Assembly (NCBI RefSeq): GCF_029227915.1
Contig: NC_079886.1
Span: 20,558,501-20,622,500 of the forward strand
Reading direction: 5' to 3'
From: Hydractinia symbiolongicarpus
Lineage: Eukaryota; Cnidaria; Hydrozoa; Anthoathecata; Hydractiniidae
Length of the DNA stretch: 64,000 nt
Of this stretch, positions 1 through 12,422 are shown one piece after another (positions within the stretch are counted from its first letter, which is position 1; the number at the start of each line of letters is the position of its first letter). The position numbers and the translations under genes are program-made. The notes beneath the pieces were generated by a model. It worked only from the letters and a program-made list of their open reading frames with translations. It did no database searches and had not been told where the DNA came from.

Positions 1-900
1 AAATTTAAAAGAACAAAACAATGCAACACAAACAAATGTTTTTGCCATAGGTAAAAAATGAAAAACTTACTAGCGTTTTCTTTGCATCCAGAAATTTTAT
101 TGAAGTCATTGTCACTATCTGACCCTAAATATTTAGTTTCTTATGTACGTTGGGATCAAAAATTTTCAAACCAGCGCTTGATATTGGTAGTTTCGAAAAA
201 TTTACCTTGCGTTTACCTTGTATTTCCTTTGATGAAACTTTATAGTCACTATCGTTATCAACACTTACGGTTTTATCTAATAATGTAAAATATTGGTAAA
301 ACCTAATACCACCTCTGTAAACAACTTTAAAAAATCCATGGGAAATTGCTAGGAAAGTTCCCTACAAAAAACACACGATATTACTTAAGCTTTCTTCGTG
401 ACAGTCTTTTGAATCTAAAAATATATTTCGGTCTGCACAATAATTGTTTAACTGCAATGAGTTTACCAAGATATACAAAAATAACTGACAACATTTTATC
501 ACTGACAGAACGGCTCTACACAGAGTGAACAAATTTGTAAAACAGATTTTTGTGCACAAGTGGGACTACTGACGTCAGCAACATTTTTAAACTCTTATAT
601 CCCCTAAGCATCAGTTAAAAGCACACAATATTTTGACCATTGTTTTAAGCTGTACACAATAAACGGAACAGCCAAATAAATGTCTGAAAATTTTTCTTTG
701 TGTTTGCTTACGTCATTAAAATTCAAATTTAAGTAATAAGGGCGTTAATTTTTATCTGCTAAATAATTTTTTTAATTTTTGGCCTGAAGTAAATGTTTAC
801 CTTGCGGTGATTTCCTTTTCCTTTCCATAACTAATGTCACCTCTGAGGATGTTTTCTCATCAACAGCAATGCTTGAGGAGTTTACAACCCCCAACAGTGT
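1..900. other. No recognisable gene, AT-rich
   Basis: Only short ORFs of 60-76 codons in overlapping opposite frames are present, without recognisable motifs or consistent splice signals. Nothing supports a gene. The stretch may be 3' flank of the minus-strand gene relic that ends near 918. Confidence 0.6.
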
Positions 901-917
901 CTTTCTTTTTCTTTTCC

Positions 918-1776
918 CTACGATGTTGTGTTCGAGGACGCCTTCCCTACCACTTCATTTTTCGAGAAGTTTTCTTCCTCATAAATTGAGTTAACCTTTG
1001 CAAATGTTAATGAATTTATCTGAAGCAGTCTATGACCCGTGGTTTTAAGCTGCATGGAGCCAGCAGGTGCTTGATAGACATTGTTGTTATTATGTTGTGT
1101 ATGACCAAAATGGTTATAAGTTAACTGACTCAGCTTGTGGTAACTGCAGTCTTGCATGAATAGAAGCACTTCGGTGTCTATTCTTCGTCGCATTAATTGC
1201 ACCTGTTACAGATAGACTGCACCTCTTCAGAATGTTATCAATACATGCCGGCCACTTGGATGACTCTGGCTTGAAAATGTGGAGTTTTTTCTCATGCACA
1301 CCTGCATCTTTCCTTATTTTCATGATGGTTAAATACTTCATAGCATTTATTGACTCATGTGGAAAAATTAATAGGACAAGATTGTTAGCTCCTTTGCCAG
1401 TTTGTTAAGCGATTAGCATAGAAGCCTTCATTAAATTCCTCAGGCAAATCTTCCTTATGTACTCAGTCTCCCCTCAACGCTTCCTGCCACTGATATAGCT
1501 GCAATCTAACAGGTTAACCACCTCTGCGTGCACAGAAGATAATGAAAGTTGTGGCTGTTGCTGGTCTAATGTCAACAAATGAATTAAATGGATGGTCAAA
1601 GACACCGATGGAAGTATCACATCATCTTCGTGTGGAAAATTAACAGGCTTCCTGAGAGTAAAATTCTTTCTGTATTGTAGATCGTAGTAAGCATCTCCAA
1701 AGAAATCAGTTTCATATACTTTTAAAACTTGCATAAAACCAGAAACTCTCTGTGCCCTAACATCAGATCTCTGCAC
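918..1776 (-). pseudogene. Tyrosine-recombinase-like C-terminal domain, decayed
   Basis: Read on the minus strand across all three frames, this is the C-terminal part of a metazoan protein family with a tyrosine-recombinase-like domain. In order it shows a segment reading YETDFFGDAYYDLQYRKN then TLRKPVNFP (near 1640-1720), CARRGG (near 1517-1531, the position of the first catalytic Arg), QLYQWQEALRGD, TGKGANN, KYLTIMKIRKDAGV, GAINATKNRHR (near 1170-1184, HxxR-like) and HFGHT followed by VYQAPAGSM (near 1040-1080, candidate His and nucleophile Tyr). Stop codons fall just after ARRGG and after ALRGD, and at least two frame changes are needed, so it is broken. The family is recognised from recalled motif order; whether it is Crypton-derived or a domesticated gene is inference. 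The zinc-finger-like exons on the same strand near 10-22.8 kb look like the N-terminal part of the same family. Confidence 0.6.
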
Positions 1777-2446
1777 TAAAAATGTCCAGTAAGAAATGTT
1801 GATTTCAGAAGATTTAAAATGCTAACTTTTAAACCACTTTATTCGGCACTCTTTCAGTATCTCCACTATGGTGTTAATTGCTTTGCCTAATATAATTAAT
1901 GTTTCCCTTGTGTACATGTCACCTGCATTCCCAAGTCAATCAGTTAATTCAACAGAAGACTGCTTCTTATATGGAAAGACCATTGACAGTGAGAAAGACC
2001 ATAGATTGTATAGGCTTTTTGTTTTTGGTTACTGAAGAGTGGGTGTTCTTCATTGGTTAGAATGGGTTTTTAATTGCAATCGAGACGATTTGTAACTCCT
2101 TCAAAAGAATGGAGCGGGCAGATTTCGAAGCATAAAAGTTGACTGGATGATGAAGTGAATTCCTTGTTTAAGTTCGGGACGATATGTAATGGTTTTCTTG
2201 GTTGCTGCCAGTTGGTTCCAAGTCTTCCTTTCTAAGGGGCGGTTTCATGGTCAGCCCAAGCATTACGATACGATTTTTCAAGTGTTCATGTCTAATGTCA
2301 GAAAGCTTTTCTGTTTCCAGCTTTGCTGCTTTTCATTTTTTGTCACAACCTTTCTAAGGGCTGGGTTCCACGTCTAACCTCTCTTAGCCCTGGGCTCTAT
2401 GTCAGTATGTAAAAGCAACAACGATACAATTTGTAGTTGTCAACTC

Positions 2447-2790
2447 TTCGTTTTTCAATGTTTAACAACAGTTATTGGTTTTGACGGCTGGTGCCTTGCA
2501 GGAATCAGGGGATGGTTACTTAAGGACCCGCACCAGATCCCTCGCATGAGTGAATTTCACCAATCCTCATGTTTCCACATTCATAGGTTTTTGTTGCAGT
2601 TCAGTCAAAATCCATTAGCTTTTCGATCATCCCTGTAAAGGGGAAAATACAGAATTTCTTTAATGGCTTCTTATTCTTTGGAGAGAAACCTCTTTTTTCA
2701 ACAACCTTTCTGTCTTAAAAGGCTAGTTATATCTGCATTGCGATGTAGTTACTCCTATTCTCCCTTTGAGAACACAAATAAAGTCGACCA
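2447..2790. repeat. Third, diverged relative of the 1.9-kb repeat start
   Basis: CTTCGTTTTTCAATGTTTAA and the following sequence through the ATCCATTAGCTTTTCGATC stretch match the start of the inner repeat at 10627. The resemblance weakens after about 300 bp. The corresponding copy in the second block is at 12862-13205. It shows the 1.9-kb repeat start was dispersed before the 10.4-kb duplication. Confidence 0.75.
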
Positions 2791-3379
2791 GTAAGTTTCA
2801 TGCCGACCTTACCAGCTTTTTTAGTTTCTGGGACTTTGTGTTTCTTTCTTGACATGGAGCAGAAAAGTCTTGATTTTGATCTGTCTTAACATAATTGCCA
2901 ACGTCGACTAAATGTACCGTATTTAGAAGATCTGCAAAACCACTAGGTAATTCCTGAAGGGACGTACATTTGGAAATTGCAACCATTGGAATCGTAAGAT
3001 TAGTTCCTGCTGATGAGCATTCCAGCAGGTGCCTAAACTTATTCAATTGCAAAAAGCCCTTACATGCATGTCATCTGTTCCCACTTTCCGTTGCCTTCAT
3101 TGTCGCGGTCAGATAAATTTAGTTCTCCAGAAAAAGGCTATATATCTGCATATTTTTTTCATTTGATCTTCTGAAAATAAGTTACTAGAAGCATCATCAA
3201 ATTCTTTGGTAAAGTTTATTTGTCATTTATCAAAATGAAATGTTCTGGATCTAGTGGAAGCGGTGGACATTTTCAGTGTTGAGACTGATAGTTAGATGGA
3301 GACAACACTTCTTCTGTAGGGCTGGTAATCAAATATCAGGAAGTTGATACGAGATGCTATTTATGTGCTTGTCACGTTC

Positions 3380-3600
3380 TACACTCTTGTCGGTTTCTTT
3401 TATCTTCCTAGTCATTGTTCTGGTTTCTCTGTCAATAATTTTCTTATCATCGCAGTTAAATTGAGGACTTCTGTTTCAGCTCGCTGCACGCATACGTTCT
3501 TAAACTCATTGCTTAACTTTTTTTTTGTATCGCCTATATACACTCCATCAGATCTTTACATGTAATTTCGTAAACAACATTGCTTTGTTCTTCCAGCTTG
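3380..3600 (-). pseudogene. GIY-YIG endonuclease-like relic
   Basis: On the minus strand, NVVYEITCKD is followed, after a one-base frame change, by VYIGDTKKKLSNEF. This is the signature start of GIY-YIG nuclease domains of the kind linked to Penelope-like and some other retroelements (Y-x-I-x-C-K...VYIG-x-TK). The reading frame then degenerates into stops. No reverse transcriptase of the matching type was seen beside it. The identical relic is at 13795-14015 in the second block. Confidence 0.5.
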
Positions 3601-3908
3601 ATTCTTCTTTTGCTTTAGCCAAAGCAGAAAACATTTAGTAAATAACGATCAACTTCTGACCTGAAATCTTCGCATTTTCACATGATGTATCACCATGTCC
3701 ATCTAAAGAACAATCTCTCTCATCGTTTGTATTGTGGGCTGTTATTTCGACGTTTTTGGTACCACCTTGAATAAATTATATAGAATAATAAGAATTAACT
3801 AATTTTTATATTATTGACACAGGCGTGCCAAAAAACAAATGTACTTTATAACAAAAGTTGTAACAAGCAGAAAATTAGCACCTTCAAAGTAATTGTCTCC
3901 GTCCCACT

Positions 3909-3934
3909 CCCCCCCCCCCCCCCCCCCCCCCCCC
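3909..3934. repeat. Poly-C tract, 26 bases
   Basis: An uninterrupted run of 26 C. The equivalent run in the second block (14324-14343) has 20 C. This is the main length difference between the two blocks. It creates spurious polyproline and polyglycine ORFs on the two strands. Confidence 0.95.
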
Positions 3935-4480
3935 TGAGCACCCGAAGAATTATGTTTCTCACTTGGATTTGCAAAGATAGATTTAAACTATTCTTTGTCA
4001 TTTTTAGATCTATAATTGCCATCAGTAACAGTCGTTTCATCGGATGAGTTGATTTTGTTCTTGGAATTATCTTTAATAGAAGATATAAGTTAGAACTGGG
4101 TAATATTGGAACAAGTTATAGCAAACAGACATATAAGCAAAGAAGAACACGTTTAACATCATCACACGTCTGAAGACGACATCTTCAGCTAATTCACTTC
4201 CATAACGACTTTTACAACTGTTCTTTTCTTCTTCTACGCAGACGAGGTATATTCTTGCTGAAAGTTGTAGGTCCTAAGTAAGGAAATCGTGACACTGCTC
4301 CCATAACGTGCAATTTTTGTTAAGTGCGAATTCTTTATTCCACTCACTGTAAACCATCACAATAATAACGACTTACTTATGATAATAAGCAGAAACGAAA
4401 AAATGTAAATAAAATAAAAAGTTAGGTGGAATGTTCATGAAATCAACTGGCAAAACTATCAACGCAAAGTCTGTGTTCCA

Positions 4481-4499
4481 ATTGTCCACAGTGGACAAT
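4481..4499. repeat. 19-bp near-perfect palindrome
   Basis: ATTGTCCAC and its reverse complement GTGGACAAT are separated by a single A. The copy in block 2 is at 14890-14908. It could extrude as a hairpin or be a dimeric protein site; no adjoining gene suggests a role. Confidence 0.7.
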
Positions 4500-5424
4500 G
4501 AAAGTTTTAATAGAAATTGCCCTCACCTGGGTGGTTACTACTGTTTTGTTTGTAACCGACAAACTGGTCGCGCGTTTTTTAGAGCCAACGGGTAGATTTG
4601 TCTTTTCATCCCTTGTATTTTCTCCAACGTGAAGAAATCGTCTTGAACTGTGTTCTTTTATATGAGCATATTCTTTAGAGGAGCAAAACCTCTAGAATTT
4701 AAATTTTAAGACTTAACTGGTCGAGTTTATCATTGTGCGTGCACTTTGTAATTTTCATTCTTCTCATTAGGAAAATGATTCTTAAAGTATGTGTGTGCTT
4801 TGCACAATTATATTATCAGACAAAATGGTAAACGAAGCTACCAAAAAATGAATAAAATAATATAGCTGAAAAACAGTAACGAAACGCATTTTACAAATAT
4901 TTCACTGTTTCGAATGTTTTCTTAACAACAGCAGCACAAACCTTTTCTACAGTAAAAGTTACAATCAGATAAAAACCGCATTTTAACTCACAAAGATGTT
5001 TCACTCCCTTACCAGTTTGATAAGTTATTTTTAAATTTCCAACATTATCAGTGACATCAAACCTTTGCTTATCAAGCCACGTGTCCCTTTCTCTGCTTCC
5101 TGCTATTCATGCAATGGAAGACAAGACGGTCTGGTTCACATTACTCCGAAATTTGAGGTCGTACTTCGCGTCTGCGGAGCTTTTCAACATATTTTTAAAT
5201 AAAAGACAGCCAAATTTAGCCTTTATACGAAAACTTCAATACCATTTTATAACAAAAAATAGCGATATATATTTAAGCTTCATACAAGCTCTTTTTGGCA
5301 ACTCACTCCGATTTCCATATATTTCCTCAAAAGTAGGATATCACACTAACAATAAATTGCATGTCTCATGTCAGAATAAACATCTACAAATTACTAATGT
5401 TATTTATTTTTTTATTTCGATTTT

Positions 5425-5705
5425 TAGGGGGCTTGAATACACTCAGTCTTGTATGGAGAGTGACGACTCCACTTACTACCCCAGTCAAAAATAAAACAAA
5501 ATCAAATAAAAATTAAGTTAGCAAGGGGGTTTGATCATACTAGGTCTTGTCTTTGGAGAGTGACGACTTCACTTATTACCCCAGTTAAAAAAGAAAATAA
5601 ATAAATAAATAAAAAATAATAAAAAAAATATTAGCAGGGGGGTTGATCACACATGATTTTGTCTTTGGAGAGTAACGACTCCACTTATTACCTGAGTTAA
5701 AAACA
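5425..5705. repeat. Three diverged ~105-bp tandem repeats
   Basis: GAGAGTGACGACTCCACTTA, or a close variant, recurs near 5455, 5556 and 5670, each time preceded by a G-run with a TTGAT/TTGAA segment and followed by TACCCCAGT-A/T-rich sequence. The same array is at 15834-16114 in block 2. No coding potential is evident. Confidence 0.8.
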
Positions 5706-6159
5706 AAGAATAGCACAGTTGAACAGAAAGTGGTCAAAGTTAATTTTAGAAAGATAGGGATGTCTAGTTTCTGCTGATGACCGTCCGCGGACCTCTTTGA
5801 GGTGACCCAGCTAGACATCCAGGGTACTTAGGTTCAGAAATATGGGTCGAAACCTACCTGCCCTTGGTTAAAGTTCTGTTCATCTTTTCAAATGTGTTGT
5901 ATCTTTTTTATTTTATTTTTTATATTTTTTTAATTAATTCCTTGTGAAAAGGGAGAATTGTGCTTTTAGAGGCATGTTCTCTAGAGGAGTACAACCTCTA
6001 GCTTGTTTCCAAAGACCTAACAGGTTGAGTTCATCATTGCGGTGGCTTGCCACCTCTTTGTAAATTATTTTCTCTACAGCATCTGCACTAATAAAATTCA
6101 ACTAGTAAGATAAGATACCCGAAAATGTAACTTTTACAGAGACGACAGGGACAAGAAAA

Positions 6160-7130
6160 ATGCTTAATATCTTTATGACGATGAATGAAAGTATTGAGAG
6201 TGGTGCAATTCTTTATGGTAGAAGGCAATGCTTACCACAATTGAGAAGCTCTGTAAAAGACTCTTTCAAGACCATAGTTTATTGGTCACAATGGAACGCT
6301 CGAGGCCTACAAAGAGCATATGGTATGGATCTGATAGCACTTGTATTGCACATAAATGTAGGATTCATGTTATTAACTGTTTTAAACATCTCCTTCAATA
6401 AAATAATGATTTCTGCACATGAATATTTTTTTCGCCTGTCAAATTGCACAGTTTTTCATAAGAAACGTCTTCTTCACATTTTAATATAAGCCTCATTGCT
6501 CATTTATGAATATTCTATCAAGAGATATATGAGGACAGAACATCCAAATGAGAGAACGATAGTTAAACTTGGATTTGGCAAATGCATTTACCAAGCTTTT
6601 GTAGTTTCCATTTCTTTAAGTAAGGACCCAACCTGGCCAAAGCATTTAGCTTTCCACTGCCATTTCTACAAAGCTTGTGTATGTGTTTATCAAATACCAA
6701 TTTGTTATCAATGCCAATTCTGAAATCACGCTGTTACAACCTTCATTTCTTCCTCCAATTTACGTTTTACACAGACAATTTTGTTGTCAGAGCAGTACAT
6801 AGAATTATCATCAGCAAAATTGCACATATCAATGTCAATAAATTCAAAAAGATCATTATTAAAAATATTGAATAGTAGAAGATCAAGAATTGACCCTTGT
6901 GGTAAGCCAACTAAAATATTTAGAAAGTTACCAAGAATTGACCCAACTTTAACCCTTTGTTTCCTGTCAGAAAGGTAGCTAACAAGAAGCATCAGGGCTG
7001 ATTTACTGAGACCATAACCTTCAAGTTTAGCTAATAAAAGAAAGGTCTTGATTTATTGAAACGAAGGCTTTACTTAAATCCATCAAAATCACCCCAAAAA
7101 TATCACACGCACGTGCAATTTTGAAATCAA
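6160..7130 (-). pseudogene. LINE (non-LTR) reverse transcriptase relic
   Basis: Minus-strand pieces in several frames follow the order of a jockey/CR1-type reverse transcriptase. VILMDLSKAF lies near 7065-7090, LAKLEGYGLSKSAL near 6990-7030, SYLSDRKQRVKV then VGLPQGSI and CNFADDNS (catalytic FADD variant) in 6726-6992, then IDNKLVFDKHI with LNALARLGPYL (thumb region, 6640-6720) and KCEEDVSYEKL near 6430-6480. Frameshifts and stops separate them. Only the C-terminal half of the domain is present, with no endonuclease and no 5' region. It is duplicated at 16569-17539. Confidence 0.85.
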
Positions 7131-7139
7131 ATCTTAAAA

Positions 7140-8700
7140 CAAACCTTTGATTTCTTTAAATCGTGGTATGGTTTTATTCACACTTTGTTTTGTAAAGTCA
7201 TTGCCTAATTTTTTTTTCGGTCAAAGGTACTTAAATGCCCAAGTTTTTGCAATTGGTTTTTGCTTAATGTTAACAAGCTATTTTAAATTGCACTTGGCAT
7301 GTATTTATCAATAAATATTTGTTGTGTTGCTGAAAAATCAAAACTAGTGGTAATTATTTAGGCATAAAACTAAAATTCTTTGTATTGTTAAGTGAAACAC
7401 CTGTAAACCGTGTGGAGGATATTAAAGCAAAGATTTGTCATTGATTTTTTTAAATATAGTTGAGCGTGCAGTTGAAATTATTTTGAAATTCTGCGCACTG
7501 TCGGTATCACCACAATACGTTCTCTATTTGATCTGCACAATCATATTTATAAAGGTCTAGGGTATCTACTTTTTTGACATATAATTTATTAAAACATAGT
7601 TACTAGCTATCTCCTCATCTTCTGTATCTACGTCTCTTTCTAATTTGACAAATAAAGTTTTCAAGTGCCATTATAGTAGCGCGCGTGTTTTGATGGATTT
7701 TGATTTACTTATTTAATTTTGCAGCAAGTTGGATGTAAAGTTGTATGTGTAAAGTTCATAAATTATTAAATTGACTTATGGTCAACAACATCTCAGGTTC
7801 TGTATATTTTAGGTCCACCATCATTGGACAAATGAGAACAGCGTTCTTTTGATTTCCATTTACAAATAGATGAACATGAAACGACGTAAGTGCATTGGAA
7901 CTTCAAGTATGATACTTCTCCTGGCGCACATTATATTCTTCAAAACATTTCTTAATAAGCTGTCACACTTTGTGATCACAGGTGCCCCCTTCAAAGTGGT
8001 ATGTACATTGTCAATTGTTTTAATGGCGCTTAATCTGCTGCTCAGAAGACGCTTAGGCACTGAAACATTCAATGATTCAAGTTTTCTGTAGGAAGAATTG
8101 AGTGGACCTGCCGTTTCAGTTAATTCAATTGACGTAAGAGTTGCAAGATCCTAGTAGTCTTGGATTTAGTGCAGAGTTCGGAAGGATAACTTCTAAGCAT
8201 TGGGAAGAGATTCTCCGGTTGAGGCAGGAGTGTCTTGAGTTGCGAAGGAAAGAAGTCTTAGGTCATTTAAGCATTTGGAATGCCTGTTATCTGTTGAACC
8301 AGCTGTTTAGGTATATTCCAGATCTGTGCGTGAGTCCTTTTTGAGAACATTTATTTTTATAAACCTTTCTTATGTTTTCGAATTTAAACTTTCCAAGTTA
8401 GTGGTGGTAGTGATTGACAGGAATTGATTTTGTTACGCCCAATAATTTCATATAAAAAGCTTTTTCACTATGACATCACCATAAATAAGTAAAGTCACCT
8501 ATTTGCAGGCGTTATAATGCACAATTCTTTTGTTTACTGGCAGAAAGGGCGAAAAATTTTCATAAGCATGTATATATTCCTTTCTTTGTTATCATGGGCA
8601 AACTGTTCTCTCATTGCCCTAAACAAGTACATCGTAATCATGCGTCCACTTCACTATGAATCAATTCTTAGCTGTTTAAAATTGATAAGATTGGTTATTT
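7140..8700. other. Gene-poor stretch with unassigned ORFs
   Basis: Only ORFs of 63-73 codons are seen. One on the plus strand (8141-8344) follows an AG-ending pyrimidine-poor stretch and ends near GTGAGT, so it could be an exon, but its sequence is not recognisable. A minus-strand ORF (7860-8072) is lengthened in block 2 (18230-18481) by one base change that removes its stop. Neither is assigned a function. Confidence 0.4.
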
Positions 8701-10626
8701 TACTCTGAGTATCAACTTTAAATTTTGCTGTTTTAGGCGGATGGTGTCAATGAATGTGGCTGATGTCTTGCAGGAGGTACAGGATGCTTGCTCAAGGGCC
8801 CGCACCACCAATCCTCATGTTTCCACATTCATAGGTGTTTGTTTCAGTACAGCCGAAATCCATTAGCTTTTCGATCATCCCGGTAAAAGGGGAAAATACA
8901 GAAGTTGCTCAGTTGCTTCTTATTCTTTGGAGAAAAACCTCCTTTTTTCATTGACATCTCTGTCTTAAAAGGCTGGTTATATCTGCATGGCGATGTAGTT
9001 ACTCCTATTCTCGTGTCTGTTGAGAACCTCGTGATTGCCACCATCACCTGACATCTTTCTTATGGTTGTTGCGGTTGCTGTCATGCATGGTTTATTTGTA
9101 ATTTTCATTAACGTTATGGAGTTATTGTCGTGGTCAACAGATGTGGGGTTTCATAACAGAGTTTGTTTCACCATCATCGGACAAATGACAACACACTTTT
9201 GATGAAATCTCTTCTCATACTTCCGCTTAGTCACATCATCAGCGATGAAATCTTGCTACAAATTCAAAAGTATTTCTATTTTATGGAATATACACTTTAT
9301 ACTTATGTGAATACACTGTTCTTCAGTCTGTAACATAAATGAAATCAAAAACGTGATAGATCGGTTTATATGGATCCTTACATCTAACAAACATGAAATA
9401 TAATAGCACATACTTTCTTCTGCTACACCAAAAGACGAAAACACTACCAGTAGAGGGGCTTCTTATGTTTTCACCAGTTGTGCCATACCATAACTCATCA
9501 CCCAGCCCTATTACTCTTGAAATTAGAAACATTGCCAAAGTTGTATCTCAGGGAAGCAGGCTGGAATAGCTATATTACACGAAGAGGTGGCTTCATTTTT
9601 TGCTTGAGACCTTTCTCTTCTGAGATCAAATATACCTTACTCTTAAGCTTAAGACCACCATTATGGACAATATATTAATAAACTTTGTATCATGCGCTAT
9701 TTCGACAAAAAAATACAGATACATAAAGTGCCATTTGCTTATTATACCAGCATTTGCAAATTAATGAAGGGTTTTAAATGTGGGAGAAAATAGACTTTTT
9801 CCATGCTCTTGCCCTTCTCCAAAATTCGCATTTTTGCGAAACTTCCCTTGTTGCTTTTCTTCCTTTCCCACTTGTCAAAAAGGATCCATAAGTAACGATG
9901 ATGAATTCTTTTTTGACAAACTCAGTTAACTCACCCTTCTTCATTTTTTTGATTTCAAATCTAAAGTTACCCCAGGAATAGGCCTGTTAGGGTAAATCAG
10001 CAGTTTTGACTGTTTATAAGGTTTTCCTGTTTGCAACTTTTCATAACTTTAAAAGTACTGTTTTGGCAGTGCCTTGACAATTGTGTTTGGTGTAGAAAAA
10101 GCATAGCAATATATACAAGGCAAATATTCACTTGGTATGGATTTTACTACATTGGGAGGACGTCGAGCCACTATCATTTCACCACCGGTCCTCAGGAATT
10201 TTACAATGTGGTAAAGGCCCCCCTTTAAACGTAGCGCTTTAAGATGTTTTCGCTCCTTTGATTTTAATGGTGAAGCCTTCACATTTTTTACATCTTCTTC
10301 CACAATATGTGTCAACGGATGGTGACTAAGTTTTGGCTGTATAAGACAATAAAGGCAAGCATGCCTGTTGTCATATAATTGTTCGCTGCCGCTCGATTTT
10401 TGAGTATCTATGACATACACTAAAAGATTTTTTAGAAACAAATACAAAATTTTGATATGCTGAGAAGTGGAAAAAATGGAATACTTATCGGACAAGAAAA
10501 TGGCAACGAAGTAAGGAAAGTATTGTTAAATTAATGAAGTTTAATCCTTATTATTTTAATTTTCTTGATCTCTATTTTTTACAGTCAGATTTGACTTGCT
10601 TTCCGTGGTACTTATTATCTTAAATT
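8700..10626. repeat. Inner 1.93-kb tandem repeat, unit 1 of block 1
   Basis: This unit is followed directly by a diverged copy starting at 10627. Matching landmarks are offset by 1932-1935 bp (for example the minus-strand 62-codon ORF at 9256 and 11188). Unit 1 keeps the zinc-finger-like exon in one frame. It ends at ...ATCTTAAATT just before CTTCG. The counterpart in block 2 is 19109-21035. Confidence 0.88.
10049..10495 (-). pseudogene. Zinc-finger-like exon of recombinase-like gene, copy 1
   Basis: A minus-strand open frame containing DNRHACLYC with a following H-x3-H-like arrangement (HPLTHIVEEDVK), KSKERKHLKALRLKGG, GEMIVARRP and EYLPCIYCYAF. This order (CxxC finger, KERKHL block, LIVxRRP block, YLPCxxC finger) matches the N-terminal half of the same family as the recombinase-like domain at 918-1776. 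A likely 3' splice acceptor AG is at 10408-10409 (coding from 10407). Beyond the stop, degraded sequence towards 9880 still resembles the next part of the protein (KMRILEKGK). It is open over 148 codons but lies inside a duplicated, decayed locus. Confidence 0.5.
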
Positions 10627-12422
10627 CTTCGTTTTTCAATGTTTAACAACAGTTATTGGTTTTGACGGCTGGTGCCTTGCAGGAATCAGGGGATGGTTAC
10701 TCAAGGACCCGCACCAGATCCCTCGCATGAGTGAATTTCACCAATCCTCATGTTTCCACATTCACAGGTGTTTGTTTCAGTACAGCCGAAATCCATTAGC
10801 TTTTCGATCATCCTGGTAAAAGGGGAAAATACAGAAGTTGCTCAGTTGCTTCTTATTCTTTGGAGAAAAACCTCCTTTTTCATTGACATCTCTGTCTTAA
10901 AAGGCTGGTTATATCTGCATGGCGATGTAGTTACTCCTATTCTCGTGTCTGTTGAGAACCTCGTGATTGCCACCATCACCTGACATCTTTCTTATGGTTG
11001 TTGCGGTTACTGTCATGCATGGTATATTTGTAATGTTCATTAACGTTATGGAGTTATTGTCGTGGTGAACAGATGTGGGGTTTTATAACAGAGTTCGCTT
11101 CACCATCATCGGACAAATGACAACACACTTTTGATGAAATCTCTTCTCATACTTCCGCTTAGTCACATCATCAGCGATGAAATCTTGCTACAAATTCAAA
11201 AGTATTTCTATTTTATGGAATATACACTTTATACTTATGTGAATACACTGTTCTTCAGTCTGTAACATAAATGAAATCAAAAACGTGATAGATCGGTTTA
11301 TATGGATCCTTACATCTAACAAACATGAAATATAATAGCACATACTTTCTTCTGCTACACCAAAAGACGAAAACACTACCAGTAGAGGGGCTTCTTATGT
11401 TTTCACCAGTTGTACCATACCATAACTCATCACCCAGCCCTATTACCCTTATAAGTAGAAACATTGCCAAAGTTGTATCTCAGGGAAGCAGGCTGGAATA
11501 GTTATATTACAAACGAAGAGGTGGCTTCATTTTTTGCCTGAGACCTTTCTCTTCTGAGATCAAATATACCTTACTCTTAAGCTTAAGACTACCATTATGG
11601 ACAATATATTAATAAACTTTGTATCATGCGCTATTTCGACAAAAAAACACAGATACATAAAGTGCCATTTGCTTATTATACCAGCATTTGCAAATTAATG
11701 AAGGGTTTTAAATGTGGGAGAAAATAGACTTTTTCCATGCTCTTGCCCTTCTCCAAAATTCGCATTTTTGCGAAACTTCCCTTGTTGCTTTTCTTCCTTT
11801 CCCACTTGTCAAAAAGGATCCATAAGTAACGATGATGAATTCTTTTTTGACAAACTCAGTTAACTCACCCTTCTTCATTTTTTTGATTTCAAATCTAAAG
11901 TTACCCCAGGAATAGGCCTGTTAGGGTAAATCAGCAGTTTTGACTGTTTCATAAGGTTTTCCTGTTTGCAACTTTTCATAACTTTAAAAGTACTGTTTTG
12001 GCAGTGCCTTGACAATTGTGCTTGGTGTAGAAAAAGCATAGCTATATTTACAAGGCAAATATTCACTTGGTATGGATTTTACTACATTGGGAGGACGTCG
12101 AGCCACTATCATTTCACCACCGGTCCTCAGGAATTTTACGATGTGGTAAAGGCCCCCCTTTAAACGTAGCGCTTTAAGATGTTTTTGATCCCTTGATTTT
12201 AATGGTGAAGCCTTCACATTTTTCATCTTCTTCCACAATATGTGTTAACGGATGGCGAGTAAGTTTCGCTGTATAAGACAATAAAGGCAAGCATGCCTGT
12301 TGTCATATAATTGTTCGCTGCCGCTCGATTTTTGAGTATCTATGACATACACTAAAAGATTTTTTAGAAACAAATACAAAATTTTGATATGCTGAGAAGT
12401 GGAAAAAATGGAATACTTATCG
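10627..12422. repeat. Inner 1.93-kb tandem repeat, unit 2 of block 1, truncated
   Basis: Second unit of the inner duplication. It lacks the last ~136 bp found in the other units because the 10.4-kb duplication breakpoint cut it. Its exon carries a 2-base deletion relative to unit 1. Confidence 0.88.
11984..12400 (-). pseudogene. Zinc-finger-like exon, copy 2, frameshifted
   Basis: Second-unit counterpart of the 10049-10495 exon. A 2-base loss in the T-run (CACATTTTTCATC versus CACATTTTTTACATC) breaks the frame in the KERKHL region. EYLPCKYSYAF has lost a finger cysteine. Confidence 0.5.

Larger units (their letters stand above)
2015..12422. repeat. 10.4-kb tandem duplication, copy 1
   Basis: This block is repeated downstream at 12430-22832 in the same orientation. 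The offset is 10415 bp until a poly-C tract and 10409 bp after it. Reading the copies side by side I saw only a handful of substitutions (near 6376, 6411, 7857, 9651 and 11294), one T insertion near 22674 and a C-run length change, so identity is well above 99%. It contains a GIY-YIG relic, a LINE relic and two internal 1.9-kb repeats. It is either a very recent duplication or a haplotype collapse/assembly artefact; the filled junction argues for a real rearrangement. Confidence 0.93.

Noticed and set aside
3814-4047. ORF with polyproline and its antisense polyglycine ORF
   Set aside because: Created by the C-run; no other sequence character, and the run length differs between copies.
6160-6489. 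Plus-strand 109-codon ORF (and its copy at 16569)
   Set aside because: Antisense shadow of the LINE reverse-transcriptase relic, whose motifs are on the minus strand.
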